From Gracilaria gracilis (Eukaryota > Rhodophyta > Florideophyceae > Gracilariales > Gracilariaceae), in assembly GCA_030374805.1 (NCBI GenBank), contig JARGSG010000225.1, positions 496,001-560,000 on the forward strand: DNA of 64,000 bases, read 5' to 3'. The notes below the pieces were generated by a model that did no database searches, had not been told where the DNA came from, and worked only from the letters and a program-made list of their open reading frames with translations. The stretch's first letter is position 1. Each line of letters opens with the position of its first letter. Shown here in pieces: positions 53,359 to 63,699 of this stretch. The position numbers and the translations under genes were made by a program.

Positions 53359-56300
53359 CTATGGACCATATTGATTATCTGGATGATCAACCACGTTCAA
53401 TGCTCTTTCAATTGCTTGCATTGGGGTCGTAATACCACCAGTATTGACCACAGGGGCAGAGGGGCTCGTGGCTGGAAGATTTTGTGTAGACTGGTTGTTT
53501 CTTCGTCGCCGTTTCGCTGGTCGGCGCTGCTCCATGAATGATTTCTTCCTTTTCCGGGAACGTCCCAGACCTTGGTTCGGGTTTTGTATTATTGGTTCTA
53601 CGTCTCTAGCAGTGGCAGGTAGATCAGGAACGCGTGTGGGAGCTGGGAAAACATGCTGGGGACGATTGGGGTACTTTCCGTCATTCAACTGTTTCAGTCC
53701 CTCTCTTAAGTATTGCTTCAGACTTTCGAGAGCAACTTGCCCGAATGTCTCGGCAACTTTGTGCATCTGGTCACACAGTGCCTTACAATCTGATTAAGTT
53801 ACGTACGAAGACATCGCGTCGTTCTCTTGAACTTGCAGCGCGTTAACAACCTCTCCAACGTCTACGTTCTCGTTCTCAGATTGAAGTGGTTCATGGGCAC
53901 CTGATTGTGTGGATGGTAGTACTTCTTGTGCAAGCCTGATCTCCGTCTTGCGTCTGACATTCTCGGGTGATGGTCCCATTTTAGAACGCATATGAAGTAT
54001 GTCTCTCAGACTCCATTTCTGGGTGTCTCGAGTCCAATAGAAGTGCCATAGATGCTCGATACGGAACCGTTTCCTTATAACTGATCTAATATGGGGCCAT
54101 CGATCGCTTACGTCGTTGAAAATTGTGAACAGGCGCGTAAGATGTGGACAGGGTATCCCCCACGCCGTTGTGTATCGGCAGCTGCAGTTCCCCATAACGC
54201 CCCCTACGGTATCATTCGTGGTATCATTCGGGGAGTCCGCAAGGTATGCATTATACGTTTCTGGGTTCTGGGGGTCTCGGTTGGAGGTTCTCCGAATGGT
54301 GAACACTGCTAACGGCTGAGTAGATGATACATCGAGACCTGCCGTATCGAGGTCGAAGTTGAAAGGTGCGTCTCGGGTTTGGAGCACCTCGACGTTGGTG
54401 ACCAGGAAGTACGGAGAGAAACGAACGCTGCAGTCCATAAACTCCTTGATGGAATACGGTGTGAAGGTCTGGATCATGCGGGTGGAAGTCTCCATTGTGA
54501 GAGGGAGCCCTGAGGTGGAGAGCTTGTTCCGAAGCGCCGTGTCGCTGAGTGTGGCTTTCTGAGTGCGCTCCAAGTGCAACCGTTCGGTGACACTCTTGAT
54601 GACGATGGGAACTTCTGAAAATGGTACTCTCTTCCAAACAATGTACTGCTGGTACTGTTTGTTTGATGATTCAGAGAACCCACTGCCTTGAAAGAAGAAG
54701 CGACTAGGGAGTGTGATATCTTTGAAGCAGCGCACTACCATGTCTGGGTTCTCGCGGTAGAGGAAATTGTACCATCTTGGAAATGGTACATTAAAGTTTG
54801 TGAAGAAACGTTGTTCTAACTGCGACCGGAGTGTGTTGAACACTTCCATTGTGCCACTTTTCCTCAGCTCGTGCAGTGCGTCTCCCATCTCTTTTCCCCA
54901 TCCCGAACGGTGTATGGACTTGCACCAACGTTCGGTGTTGATAGATTGGTTTTTGTTTAAGTGCCAGTCATCCAACGTTATGGAAGAAAACGGGAACACT
55001 TGTCGCAGCGCTCCAATGAGCGCAGCACACTGATCTACGGCAAACATGCTGGGAGATACTCGAACACACTCTTTGAATCGTCGTAGGAACCAGAGGAAAC
55101 TCTCTTCCGTTTCATTCTCAATGTAGCCCATGAAGTAGGTAGTGAGATTTCCATTGTTGTCACGTCCATTGACAGTAATTAGAGGGAGATTGAATCGGTT
55201 GGCTACGGCTTTGCAGTCGATGGAGACACCAGGAACTATACCAAACGATTCGTAATCCGTTCTCCATTGGTGTAGACACCATGCAACAAATTGAAGCCCA
55301 TCATTACTACCACGACTACAATAAACCCTGTTCAACTCATTCTCTGACTGTAGATGTATCAGATTCTGATAGAGCCGGAGACATTCTTTCTCTTTCGGAT
55401 AGCGTGAATCTGATATATACTTCAGACGTCGTCGAAACGCAGTTTTATCGATCCTCACGCCAAACTTCTCCTCCACCAGACTTAAAACCGTGCCGTACCG
55501 GAGATGAAGTGTTTGTTGTAGATGGTGGGCTTCCTTAACCATTTCTGGGGTCATCTTGTTCTGAAGGGAGCTTCTGTTACACTCGTGATTGTGACACGCC
55601 CTGGAGAAATTGGGGGAAAAAGCATATTGCTGAGGGTTTGAGTCAGTAACGCGTACTCTTCGGACCTTAAAGACGTACGAACATTTGTACTGTTCATGGT
55701 GCTGGAGGGAGCATGTCAGATACCCGCGTTGTAACACCTTCCGCCCTTCATACTCTACGTATTTGGAGTCCCTAATACACAACTTGAACCCGTAGCCATC
55801 AGCAATGTATAGGAGGTGCTGTAGCAAATCTTGCGAGTGAGACATTTCCATTTGCTCCAGATACGCAAGAAACATGCGTCTCACGCATTCCTCCTCTGTG
55901 TAGCGCTCTACATACGTTGAGATATCCGATATCTCGGCTGTACTATCCGTAGTACTCCGCCCTTCCCCTTCCTGCCGGTGCTCTCCCTGCGCGTCGTGCC
56001 CTTGCCTCTGCTCTCCCTGAGTGTGCTCTTCCTGCCTGTGCTCTGCATGTCCGTCCTCTCCCTGCCTGTGCAGTACCTGCCCGTTGTCTCCTTGCCGGTC
56101 GTCTCCCTGCCCACTGCCCGGTGCTTCATTACCTTCTGAGGGAACTTGCTGTGGTATGGAATGGAAGACAGATGGGGAGGAAGGCTTTTTGACGTGTTAG
56201 ACTAACTCTCGTAGCACATTGTATGTTGCCAAACTTTCAATAAAGCATAACTTACCGGGACCTTAATAAACTGTGAGTTCTTGGCCTTTTGGTACTCCTC

Positions 56301-57884
56301 CGTAACGTCAACAACCGAACTATCTGAAGATACAGTACCATCGTCTTTTGAAGTTGATGCAGTTCTCCCTCCATGTCCTGCTCCTGCTGCCTTTTCAGCC
56401 TCTACATCTATAACTTCAACGTCACTACACACCCGCACTTCCTGAGTATGCATATACTCGCCGTCCTGACGCTGCGATCCATTTCCGGAGAGCCAGTCCA
56501 TTACGATCCCTGGACGAACAGGGATCACGTCCTTCATGAAATCGTCGTCGTGGTCATCACCGACTTCCTCACCACAACTCTTTAGGGCTGGCGGTATGAA
56601 ATGAATGAAAGGTACACGGAAGTCTGAGGGACAGTTCTTCTCTATCGCGTCCCTCACAGCCTTCCTCCGCTTCTCTTTCTTTCCTCGCTCGTCTGCGCCC
56701 AGCCTTCGATGGTTGTGCATGCCAGAAAAGCTCACCATCCACCCCGTTCCATCTCTACGAGCTTTAGCCATGAACGCCGCTCTGCACCCGCAGCCTGAAG
56801 GTCTTTGTTTGTACTTTAGACATCTCAGCCTTGCGTTAAGCCGGTACACTTTAGAACGTGTTACCTGCTTACAAAACTGTACGCCATACTCATACCCCTC
56901 CTCCTCACATAGCCCCACAACATAACCTGGCAAATCAAACACGTTAACCTCGGCGGAAAGCTTCCTACGCTTCTCACCAGTATTTTCAGTTCCCCTTCGT
57001 GCTTCTTGTTCTGAACGAGCATCATCGCGTAAAACCTCTGTACCAGGGCCACGAATATCACTGCTCTCAGTGTCCTCCAAGTTGTCTGTAGCACTCTTCG
57101 CAACCCTACCCGTCTTTTTTACATTGCCATCATCGCCCTGACCTCCCGTTCTTCCAGATTGGACCATTGGTGATTGCGATACACCATGAGGAGTGGGATT
57201 CGTCCTGTGTCGCGCCGCATACACCCTCTCCCGGTTCTTCATCTGTAGCTCATCTACCGCGCGTTCGTCGCTGATGGGGAGAACATGAGATATGCTAATC
57301 ACAGTCTCAACACGAGCTTGGGCACATGCCCAACGATATTGTTCGGTGAGGTTTGAACTATGACCTTCTTCAAAGGTTGCGCGCGGGATACGACCGGTGG
57401 TGCGAGCGAACCTGCACATCATAGAAAGTACGTATGCCCCACAGCTGAAGCTGTCACTTTGCTTCTTATAACCTAACACGTGCAGTATGTAATTCTCAGA
57501 GGGATACGTCCAGTCAATTCGTTCCTTCCGCGCGGTTTCGATCGCTCGACATATTAGCGTTCGGCAGTGTTGAGGACAGTCCCAGTTTAAACTGTCACCC
57601 CAGTACACTCTCCATTTCCTTTTGTGCACTTTTTCAGCAAGAAGCACGCCCCAATGAACCCTGTTCACGATTATTGGGACAATGATGGTCGTTATAGGCC
57701 CAGGACTCATGTATAGTTTCTCAATAAACCGGTGTTGGTATCGCCGCGCCACTTCATTCCGTTCACTGGCACTTAATGAAGCATAAGAGTTCGCATTATT
57801 GTTCATGCGGCACGCGGCATCAACAGGAATAAATACAACGCCCGCCATCGGTTCTAGCTCCAAAACACCGGCACCAAGGAGCAT
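53359..57884 (-). CDS. Ulp1 protease-FAR1-MULE transposase-SWIM polyprotein
   Basis: The right exon has a C48 (Ulp1) peptidase core: His in IVNRVHWGVLL, Asp in VYWGDSLNW and Cys in SDSFSCGAYVLS. A FAR1-like zinc region follows (SGCGCRAAFMAKARR, FSGMHNHRR). A 107-nt intron (56255-56149, GTAAGT...CCACAG, branch-like CTAAC) joins it in frame to the transposase: SIDCKAVANRF and ITLDDWHLNKN supply DDE-type residues, and CSCRYTTAWGIPCPHL is a SWIM finger. Past a TAA at 53794 the same frame continues (CDQMHKVAETFGQVALES) to 53359; a 36-nt intron (53?: GTAACT...GACCAG) or a real stop are both possible. The start is uncertain; 57884 is the first clear ATG, and the frame is open to 57977 and beyond with two stops. 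Confidence 0.78.
56149..56255 (-). other. predicted intron joining Ulp1-FAR1 to transposase
   Basis: Read on the minus strand the intron starts GTAAGT after a CCG codon and ends CCACAG before CAAGTTCCC. Removing it joins the two long frames in phase. Its length equals the first intron of RPB8 in this window (107 nt). A stop of the right exon (56202) falls inside it. Confidence 0.65.
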
Positions 57885-58106
57885 GTTGCAAAACCATTCT
57901 TTTGGCTTAGAAGAGGTAATAATACTAGGCCCCAAAACTCCTTGAGAATCCGTTGTGTTCTGTAGCAAAATGATCAAATATTACCACAGCTTACGCAACT
58001 CATTGAATCCAGGCGGATGAGTACGATTGAAAACAATAACAGTGTGCTTTACAAGCTCCTTTAGAAATGTAGATATCGTTTTAATTGTATGCTTGATCTT
58101 CTTCTT

Positions 58107-58301
58107 CTATTTTGCGGTTAGAGGTCGATCGATATTGCTCAGGCTGACATCTTCGGCACGTTTCACTGGATTAAAATCTGAATCGACGTCATCACCTGAA
58201 TCCTCGTTTCGAGGGTCCAGAAAAGAAACCACATCCGAATTCAACGTATCCTGCGGAGGATACGTTACGGATGGATCGGTTTCCGTCGCGAGCGTGATCA
58301 T
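58107..58301 (-). other. possible 5' coding exon of the MULE gene
   Basis: An ATG at 58301 opens a 64-codon acidic frame (DPRNEDSGDDVDSDF). It is in the same frame as the Ulp1 ORF but separated by TAG (58107) and TAA (about 57992), so splicing or decay is needed to connect them. I could not find a clean donor. Confidence 0.35.
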
Positions 58302-58426
58302 TAAATTGATGAGAGCCCCACCGTGAGATGTGCGATATGTATCTCACCTTGAGATACGCAATATAATTTTTACCGTGAGATACCGTGAGATGCAAGGTCT
58401 TCAGAGCTCGTGGGCTCTAGAACACC

Positions 58427-58703
58427 AAAGCGCAATGCGCGCGCTTTTTCGAACTTGGCGCTCCCAAGCGCTAAGGAGCGCGTTACGTGAGCTGAGTGTA
58501 ATGGCTCACGCCCCTGCGGGGCGTGAGCCAATAGACTTCGCAGCTACGGAGGTTCCTATGACTTGTGCGCAGGGAATTGGCAGAGAGGGGTGTAGGAGCG
58601 TGATAAACGTGACAGAGGTTCTAGGCGCAAATGCTACAAAGAAAGAGAGGTTCTGGAACCTCTGTTTTACATAACTAACAGTGCGTAGATTTGCCTGGAC
58701 CCC
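58427..58703 (-). repeat. MULE right terminal inverted repeat
   Basis: It is the exact inverse of the left repeat. Just inside it, at about 58320-58395, the motif CGTGAGAT(A/G) and its variants recur several times. That may be a subterminal transposase-binding or promoter region for the minus-strand gene. Confidence 0.93.
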
Positions 58704-59521
58704 AGGTCGGGCGAGAAATTCTCGCCGCGAGATAGAGTTGAGGTCTGTAAGCCACGAGCCATCTTCGACTGTAAGTGGGGGAAAAGATAGAAAGCTTCCC
58801 AATCAAAGCCGTCGAAAGCGCCGCGCTGCGAGCGCCAGCGCACGGTGTTTACAGCCGCCGACTCGCGCCGTGGCGGTAAACCGAAGTGCCGCGCACAGTC
58901 GCACGAAACAGGCCCCCACACTGGACGCCCCCTTTTTGGCAGCGTCTTGCTGCGGCGCAGAGCGCCGAGACACATCGCTGTGCGTTCTACTAAGCCGCTG
59001 TATGTAGATAACTTTAGTGGGGGAACTCTACCTTCGTATTTCTACTCACTCGAGTCTTCATCGTTCGTTCCACGCGTGTTGCCGCTGTGCTACGCCTCGT
59101 TGAGCACATACTGCTTCCCCCCCACTTTCCTCTTCCGCCCTTACGCACGCTGCTTGAGTCGTGGCTCAAACGCGCTGCTTTCTCCGTCGCTGTTGGTGAG
59201 TTGGTGACGTGTGCGCTTGTCGATGCTTCTTTCGCCCAAAGCGGAACGATAACCTTTTCGACACGCTGCTTGCTCTGCTCTTAGTTCGTTTCGTCTGCTT
59301 CTTGTTTCATTCTTCGTACCCCTGCTGCTATATGCAGTAACTTCGCGTTTGTGTTTAATCACCGAGATTCAGTTGCTGTGGGTGTATGGCAATATACATG
59401 TGCTTGTGACCACTCTTCATGCAACTCTTCTCCTCAAGAATTCACAATCGATTTTCCTATCAACAATTCTCTCAGTATTCGAAGCGGTAGCGCCTAACAT
59501 TCTTTCCATTCACACATCACC

Positions 59522-60169
59522 ATGCAATTCCCGCCACCCATAATACAAGTCACTTCAATCAGACAAGACAATGATCGCTCTTCGACACCACCAACCGGCG
59601 ACACTGTACGCCCAAAGTTTTACGTTCTAGCCTTTTGCGTGGCTGCTGTACTATTCGCCTTGTTTAATATATTCCGTCGTCGACGTTTCTTCAGCCGTGG
59701 CCGTTCTGCAAGGGTTACCCGTTTCTTTCAACATTCTCGTGTTCATCGTCCGCCTCCACCTGTGTATCGTCCTTACTCCGCGGGACATCCTCGAACGACA
59801 ATATTTGTACCAGTCATTAATCATTTTCGCGACAGAGCTGCCGCAGATCGATTCAATGCCGAATTCGCAGAGACGTTTGGTTCCTCATTTTCTCATGATC
59901 TCCATGTTCCACGCACCACAGAGCCTCCCAAGGAAGTGTTTCTGCGAAGTTTTCAAGCCAAAGATGAGGACAAACACTTCCCATGCCCGATTTGCTTGGA
60001 TGCTCTTGAGACGGAGCCAGTCAGCGCCGGTCGTTGCAATCATATGATGCATACTTCGTGCTTACGAGGCTGGCTGGCAAAGGATGTCAACGCTGCCTGC
60101 CCTATCTGTCGCGCCCCTTATGATGATTTTCGATCGGCGCCAACGTATTCGTCACGAATTGCTCTATGA
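59522..60169 (+). CDS. TM-anchored RING-H2 protein 3
   Basis: The 215-residue protein has a short lumenal N-terminus, a membrane helix (about 31-50, FYVLAFCVAAVLFALFNIF) and a strongly basic patch (RRRRFFSRGR). A Pro/Arg linker and a C-terminal RING follow: FPCPICLDALETEPVS, GRCNHMMHTSCLRGWLAKD and AACPICRAPYDDF. It is the third member of the local family and is separated from the other two by the MULE insertion. The RING ligands are complete. Likely a membrane ubiquitin ligase; substrate unknown. Confidence 0.85.
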   Translation: MQFPPPIIQVTSIRQDNDRSSTPPTGDTVRPKFYVLAFCVAAVLFALFNIFRRRRFFSRGRSARVTRFFQHSRVHRPPPPVYRPYSAGHPRTTIFVPVINHFRDRAAADRFNAEFAETFGSSFSHDLHVPRTTEPPKEVFLRSFQAKDEDKHFPCPICLDALETEPVSAGRCNHMMHTSCLRGWLAKDVNAACPICRAPYDDFRSAPTYSSRIAL

Positions 60170-61570
60170 GTCTATGTGATTATGTTCACCGGAACTGCAT
60201 CGGGTCAATATTTATTTGTCAAACGGAGCCGACAAAAAGGGAAATGTCGGGCCACACCTGCAGCTGTGTTCAGTTGTCCTTACAACGTTTCATTTGTTTT
60301 GAAGATACAGTTTCTTAATGTCTGCTCGGTATGCATGAGCTTGTGGGATTCAGACCGAGTATGACCGATCGATCATCATAGAACAATGGGTAACCGTGGG
60401 GATTTTCAATCAGCCTAACCGCTATTCGTGTGGTTCTTTTCCCGATGAATATCAATGCGTGAGTGGTTTGGGAGATTCTTGTATGTGAACGATCGCAGAT
60501 TAGCAGAAAACAGTACGACTATCACTCATGAAGCCTGCTTCACGTCATGGCTGTACCCTGCGTTAGTACTCCATCGCAGGCCCAGGACAATCGTTTTGTT
60601 CATTTACGGATGTAGTATGGTGCCACCAGTTGGGTGTTGTGGCGGGAAAAAGATGGCCCGTTCTTCGGTATCGCGTTGTACATAAGCTCTGTGTGAAGAA
60701 GTATATTAGAGGAATCCTCCAAGAGGATATGAGCTGTATCTGTTGAAGAGTCAAGTTCTTAAGCCTTGACTCTTCTATGGTGTTCCATTTTAGTATTAAT
60801 GTTTAAATTGTTTCTCACCTAACATCATGACATCCATACATTAATCTTCAAGATTGTGCTTGCCACGCAATCATTCTTGTTCATCGCTCTCGCTCTCTGC
60901 TACCATCCAAAAATGGCGTTTCGTTGGCGGAGGTCATTGAATGAAATGTGCAAACAGATACAGAGAATAGACGAGTTATAGAAAAACCTGTTTGCAAGAA
61001 GATTATATCAGTCAAGACTGTTGAGCATTCAAGAACCAAGAGAGTTCAAGAACTCTCTCAACGGCTTGTTGACTCTTGTATGTGGAGGCGTTTTTCGGAT
61101 TTTACATATGCAGCCTGCCAATCAGAATGAGTGTGTATGTGCACTGCCTGTGCCTCTATTCGGCCGGTGCAATCTCCTGTAACCGCAAATTGCGGTCCGC
61201 AACCACTGTAGATTTCTGACGAGTAGGCGACGAAAGGTATCGTTCTAAGAACGATTAGTCCAGGAAGTTGTGTCGCTGCGCGCTTTACGTCCATTACTTA
61301 CCTCGATTCGTACACTGCAAACGGTCACAACGCTTTGCGGCAGTCTTCCTCCAGACAATACCTTCAAAAACCCGACCCCGTGTGGAAGCACAGCACCTGA
61401 GCGAATTATTCTCTATCGTACAGAGTTGCCCTGTGCCGTCGTACGACATTTGCATGGTCATTTTGAGCTGCTTGCGGTCTTTTCTGAGACCCCAAAGAAG
61501 CTTAGAATAAATTGCGTTCATTCAAGATCAGCTTATCTGGAGATCATTGACCGCAGAAGGGCCGTTCGTC
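60170..61570. other. 1.4 kb intergenic with two perfect hairpins
   Basis: No supported gene. Hairpin one pairs GAAGAGTCAAG (60745-60755) with CTTGACTCTTC (60765-60775) over a 9-nt loop. Hairpin two pairs AGAGAGTTC (61039-61047) with GAACTCTCT (61050-61058) over two bases. The promoter of the next gene lies at the right end. Confidence 0.6.
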
Positions 61571-62854
61571 ATGAAACCTTTGGGGTTTCGTTCGTTTCCT
61601 GTTATCACTGGCATTAGATGCAGTCAGTCAGAGTCTCACAGCACTCCCGAAACGAAAGAAGCGAGACGACCCTCGGTCTTAGCTCAAAATGGAAATCAGA
61701 AGTTCGTCATTCTAATGCGTCATGGAATGACTGACTGGAATCAGGATGGTCGAATTCAAGGAAGCCTCGATAGGTCTCGATTGAATAGCACTGGAGTGAA
61801 ACAGGCCAGACATGCCGGAAGGTTCCTCAGCGCGATTCCATTTGACAATATTTTGTGTTCACCTCTCCACCGCGCGAGACAGACTCTCGAACTAGTTGCG
61901 TCCGTGTCACAGAATCCTCGGTTGCAAAGACTGCGACCAGAACTATTAGAAGATTTAAAAGAGATTCAAGTTCCATGGCAAGGAACATTGCGAAGAGAAG
62001 TACCTAATGGAGACTTTCGCGATTGGTATTTGAAGTACAAGCGCAATCCCCACTCATTTTCGTACTTTGGATTTAGTCCTATGGACGACCTCCGTAGAAG
62101 AGCTCAACATTCATGGGAAATAATCATGCGCAGTAGCGGAAACTTCCATCTGGTTGTTGCTCACAACCAAATGAACAAGGCTCTAATCTGCACAGCGCTT
62201 GGCATACAAACTTGTTTACGATCTTGGAACCAAGGTAATTGCTGTTTCAACTTGTTCGTTTTGCAAACAGATAAACCTCCAATTCTGAGGTTATGTAACG
62301 GAAGTAGTTTGGGAAACTCGCGCTATGCCCCACGACGAGCACAACTGCGACCGAACTGGACCAGATTATTTCTACATCAAGCTGGGAGTGTAACGGGCTT
62401 ACGCCAGGAGGTGCGCAAGTTGCCTATAGCCCGATTGTTGTGCGTTAACCACGATACTCTTGAGGTTGACTGTGACGCACTAGGTAAGAAGTCTCTGAGA
62501 AAGAAGTTAACATCAATTTACTTGAAAAGTGAAGATATCAGCTCCACCTACCAAGAATGCCGCGAGTTCTTGGATCAGATTCGCACAGAATACATTGGGC
62601 AGCATGTTATCGTTCGAACAACGAACTCGGTGTTAACTTCTCTCATTTTCGCTGCTGCACTAGGTCTAGACCCACATGAGAGCTACCGATTTCACACAGA
62701 TCCAGGAGGAGTTAGTATTATAGATATTAACTCAGAATCTGGTCTCGGGTCTGAGAACGTCCGTGTGGACAGTTTTAATGCCCATGCTAATTCATCAAAT
62801 GGACCTCTTCTCGGCTACACTTTTGGCATTCAGGGGCGTGCTGAACAGTTTTAA
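61571..62854 (+). CDS. phosphoglycerate-mutase-like (histidine phosphatase) two-domain protein
   Basis: The 427-residue protein starts at the ATG at 61571. A Ser/Glu-rich leader (about 1-48) may be a targeting peptide. The first domain has the catalytic phosphohistidine motif FVILMRHGMTDWNQDG with SLDRSRLNSTGVKQA, then SPLHRARQTLEL and the second catalytic His in LVVAHNQMNKALICTALG. The second half (GQHVIVRTTNSVLTSLIF, ALGLDPHESYRF) looks like another histidine-phosphatase fold without its RHG motif. Two-domain members occur in cyanobacteria and plastids, where they hydrolyse small phosphoesters. Substrate is not predictable. It is convergent with the GST gene (8 bp apart). Confidence 0.8.
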   Translation: MKPLGFRSFPVITGIRCSQSESHSTPETKEARRPSVLAQNGNQKFVILMRHGMTDWNQDGRIQGSLDRSRLNSTGVKQARHAGRFLSAIPFDNILCSPLHRARQTLELVASVSQNPRLQRLRPELLEDLKEIQVPWQGTLRREVPNGDFRDWYLKYKRNPHSFSYFGFSPMDDLRRRAQHSWEIIMRSSGNFHLVVAHNQMNKALICTALGIQTCLRSWNQGNCCFNLFVLQTDKPPILRLCNGSSLGNSRYAPRRAQLRPNWTRLFLHQAGSVTGLRQEVRKLPIARLLCVNHDTLEVDCDALGKKSLRKKLTSIYLKSEDISSTYQECREFLDQIRTEYIGQHVIVRTTNSVLTSLIFAAALGLDPHESYRFHTDPGGVSIIDINSESGLGSENVRVDSFNAHANSSNGPLLGYTFGIQGRAEQF

Positions 62855-62862
62855 GCTGTATG

Positions 62863-63699
62863 TCAAAAAGGAAGAGAAGGTCGCGCCGTGAGTGCTTCCA
62901 TACCAAGATTCACCCATCGATCATTGCCCCACCAAGTATGGAGGGCGTTAAAGACTTCCGAATAAGTCTCCCTTGCAGCCGGTGACTCGTTAATCATATG
63001 TTCTCGCCAAGCTTTCAGTTTTGGACGACCATCAGTGGGTTTCCATCCAAAGAAAGTTGGAAGCATGTAATCGTAAAACGGAAAATTGCCCAGCAGGCAA
63101 CAGTCAGCTATCGAAAGACTTTTTCCGGTAGCGTATGGGCCACTGGGATCGAGGACATGCTCGATAGCGTTGAAGCCTTGAATCATCTTCTGAGTACCGG
63201 CTACGCGATCCCCTTCCAGTTTCTTGTACATATATGGATGGTGCGGTCCAACGTAAATATCTAACAAGTTTGCAATGAGTCTTGCTTTCGCACGCGCTTC
63301 CGATGAATCGGGTCTAAAGTTTGGTTTCCAGTCGGCGAATTCTTCCGCAAGATATTCGCAAATGATAGAGCTCTCAAAAAGAGCCTCATCTTCGCAGCCT
63401 GGCTTGCTGATAACAAGCAACGGCATTTTCCCCAACGGATTGAGTTCAAGATAGGGACCGGTCTTCAGCCCACCTAGATCCTTTGGTGAGCGGAGCGAGA
63501 ACATTTCTTCTGGAAGGTTTTTCCTTCTGATGAGATATCGGCATCGAGCTGTATAATTTGAAACTTGGGATCCGTACAATGTTATCTGAACCTTGGGAGA
63601 TGCTGTTACAGCCTGCATCTTTGTGGACCTGAATGGCAAGCGGTTGGGTGACTTCTTAGTATTCAGTGTGAAAAGGGGGGAAGACACAAATGCATTCAT
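62863..63699 (-). CDS. glutathione S-transferase-like protein
   Basis: The 278-residue protein has a leader (about 1-36, Ser/Thr/Lys-rich, possible organelle targeting). A thioredoxin-fold N-domain follows (ITLYGSQVSNYTARCRYL, ELNPLGKMPLLVI, EDEALFESSIICEYLAEEF), with the Glu-Ser pair that binds glutathione. A helical C-domain comes next (SEARAKARLIANLLDIYV, GKSLSIADCCLLGNFPF with the conserved N-capping Ser-x-x-Asp). GSTs conjugate or isomerise electrophiles with glutathione. The class is not clear. ATG at 63699 is the first in frame. Confidence 0.85.
   Translation of the reverse strand: MNAFVSSPLFTLNTKKSPNRLPFRSTKMQAVTASPKVQITLYGSQVSNYTARCRYLIRRKNLPEEMFSLRSPKDLGGLKTGPYLELNPLGKMPLLVISKPGCEDEALFESSIICEYLAEEFADWKPNFRPDSSEARAKARLIANLLDIYVGPHHPYMYKKLEGDRVAGTQKMIQGFNAIEHVLDPSGPYATGKSLSIADCCLLGNFPFYDYMLPTFFGWKPTDGRPKLKAWREHMINESPAARETYSEVFNALHTWWGNDRWVNLGMEALTARPSLPF

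Larger units (their letters stand above)
52777..58703. mobile_element. young MULE DNA transposon with 277-bp TIRs
   Basis: Terminal inverted repeats at 52777-53053 and 58427-58703 are each 277 bp and identical by eye, beginning GGGGTCCAGG. The duplication AGGTCGG flanks both ends directly (52770-52776 and 58704-58710). All coding sequence is on the minus strand: an Ulp1-like protease with FAR1-type domain, and a MULE transposase with SWIM finger. The first 700 and next 590 residues are uninterrupted. Identical repeats mean the insertion is recent. It sits between TM-RING gene 2 and TM-RING gene 3. Confidence 0.93.

Noticed and set aside
57959-57993. 35-nt intron (GTAAGC...CTACAG) before the Ulp1 ORF
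   Set aside because: Splicing it would shift the frame relative to the upstream coding-like stretch, so it does not rescue the N-terminus.
61270-61617. 115-codon ORF overlapping the start of the phosphatase gene
   Set aside because: It has a non-ATG start, lacks motifs and overlaps a better-supported gene in another frame.
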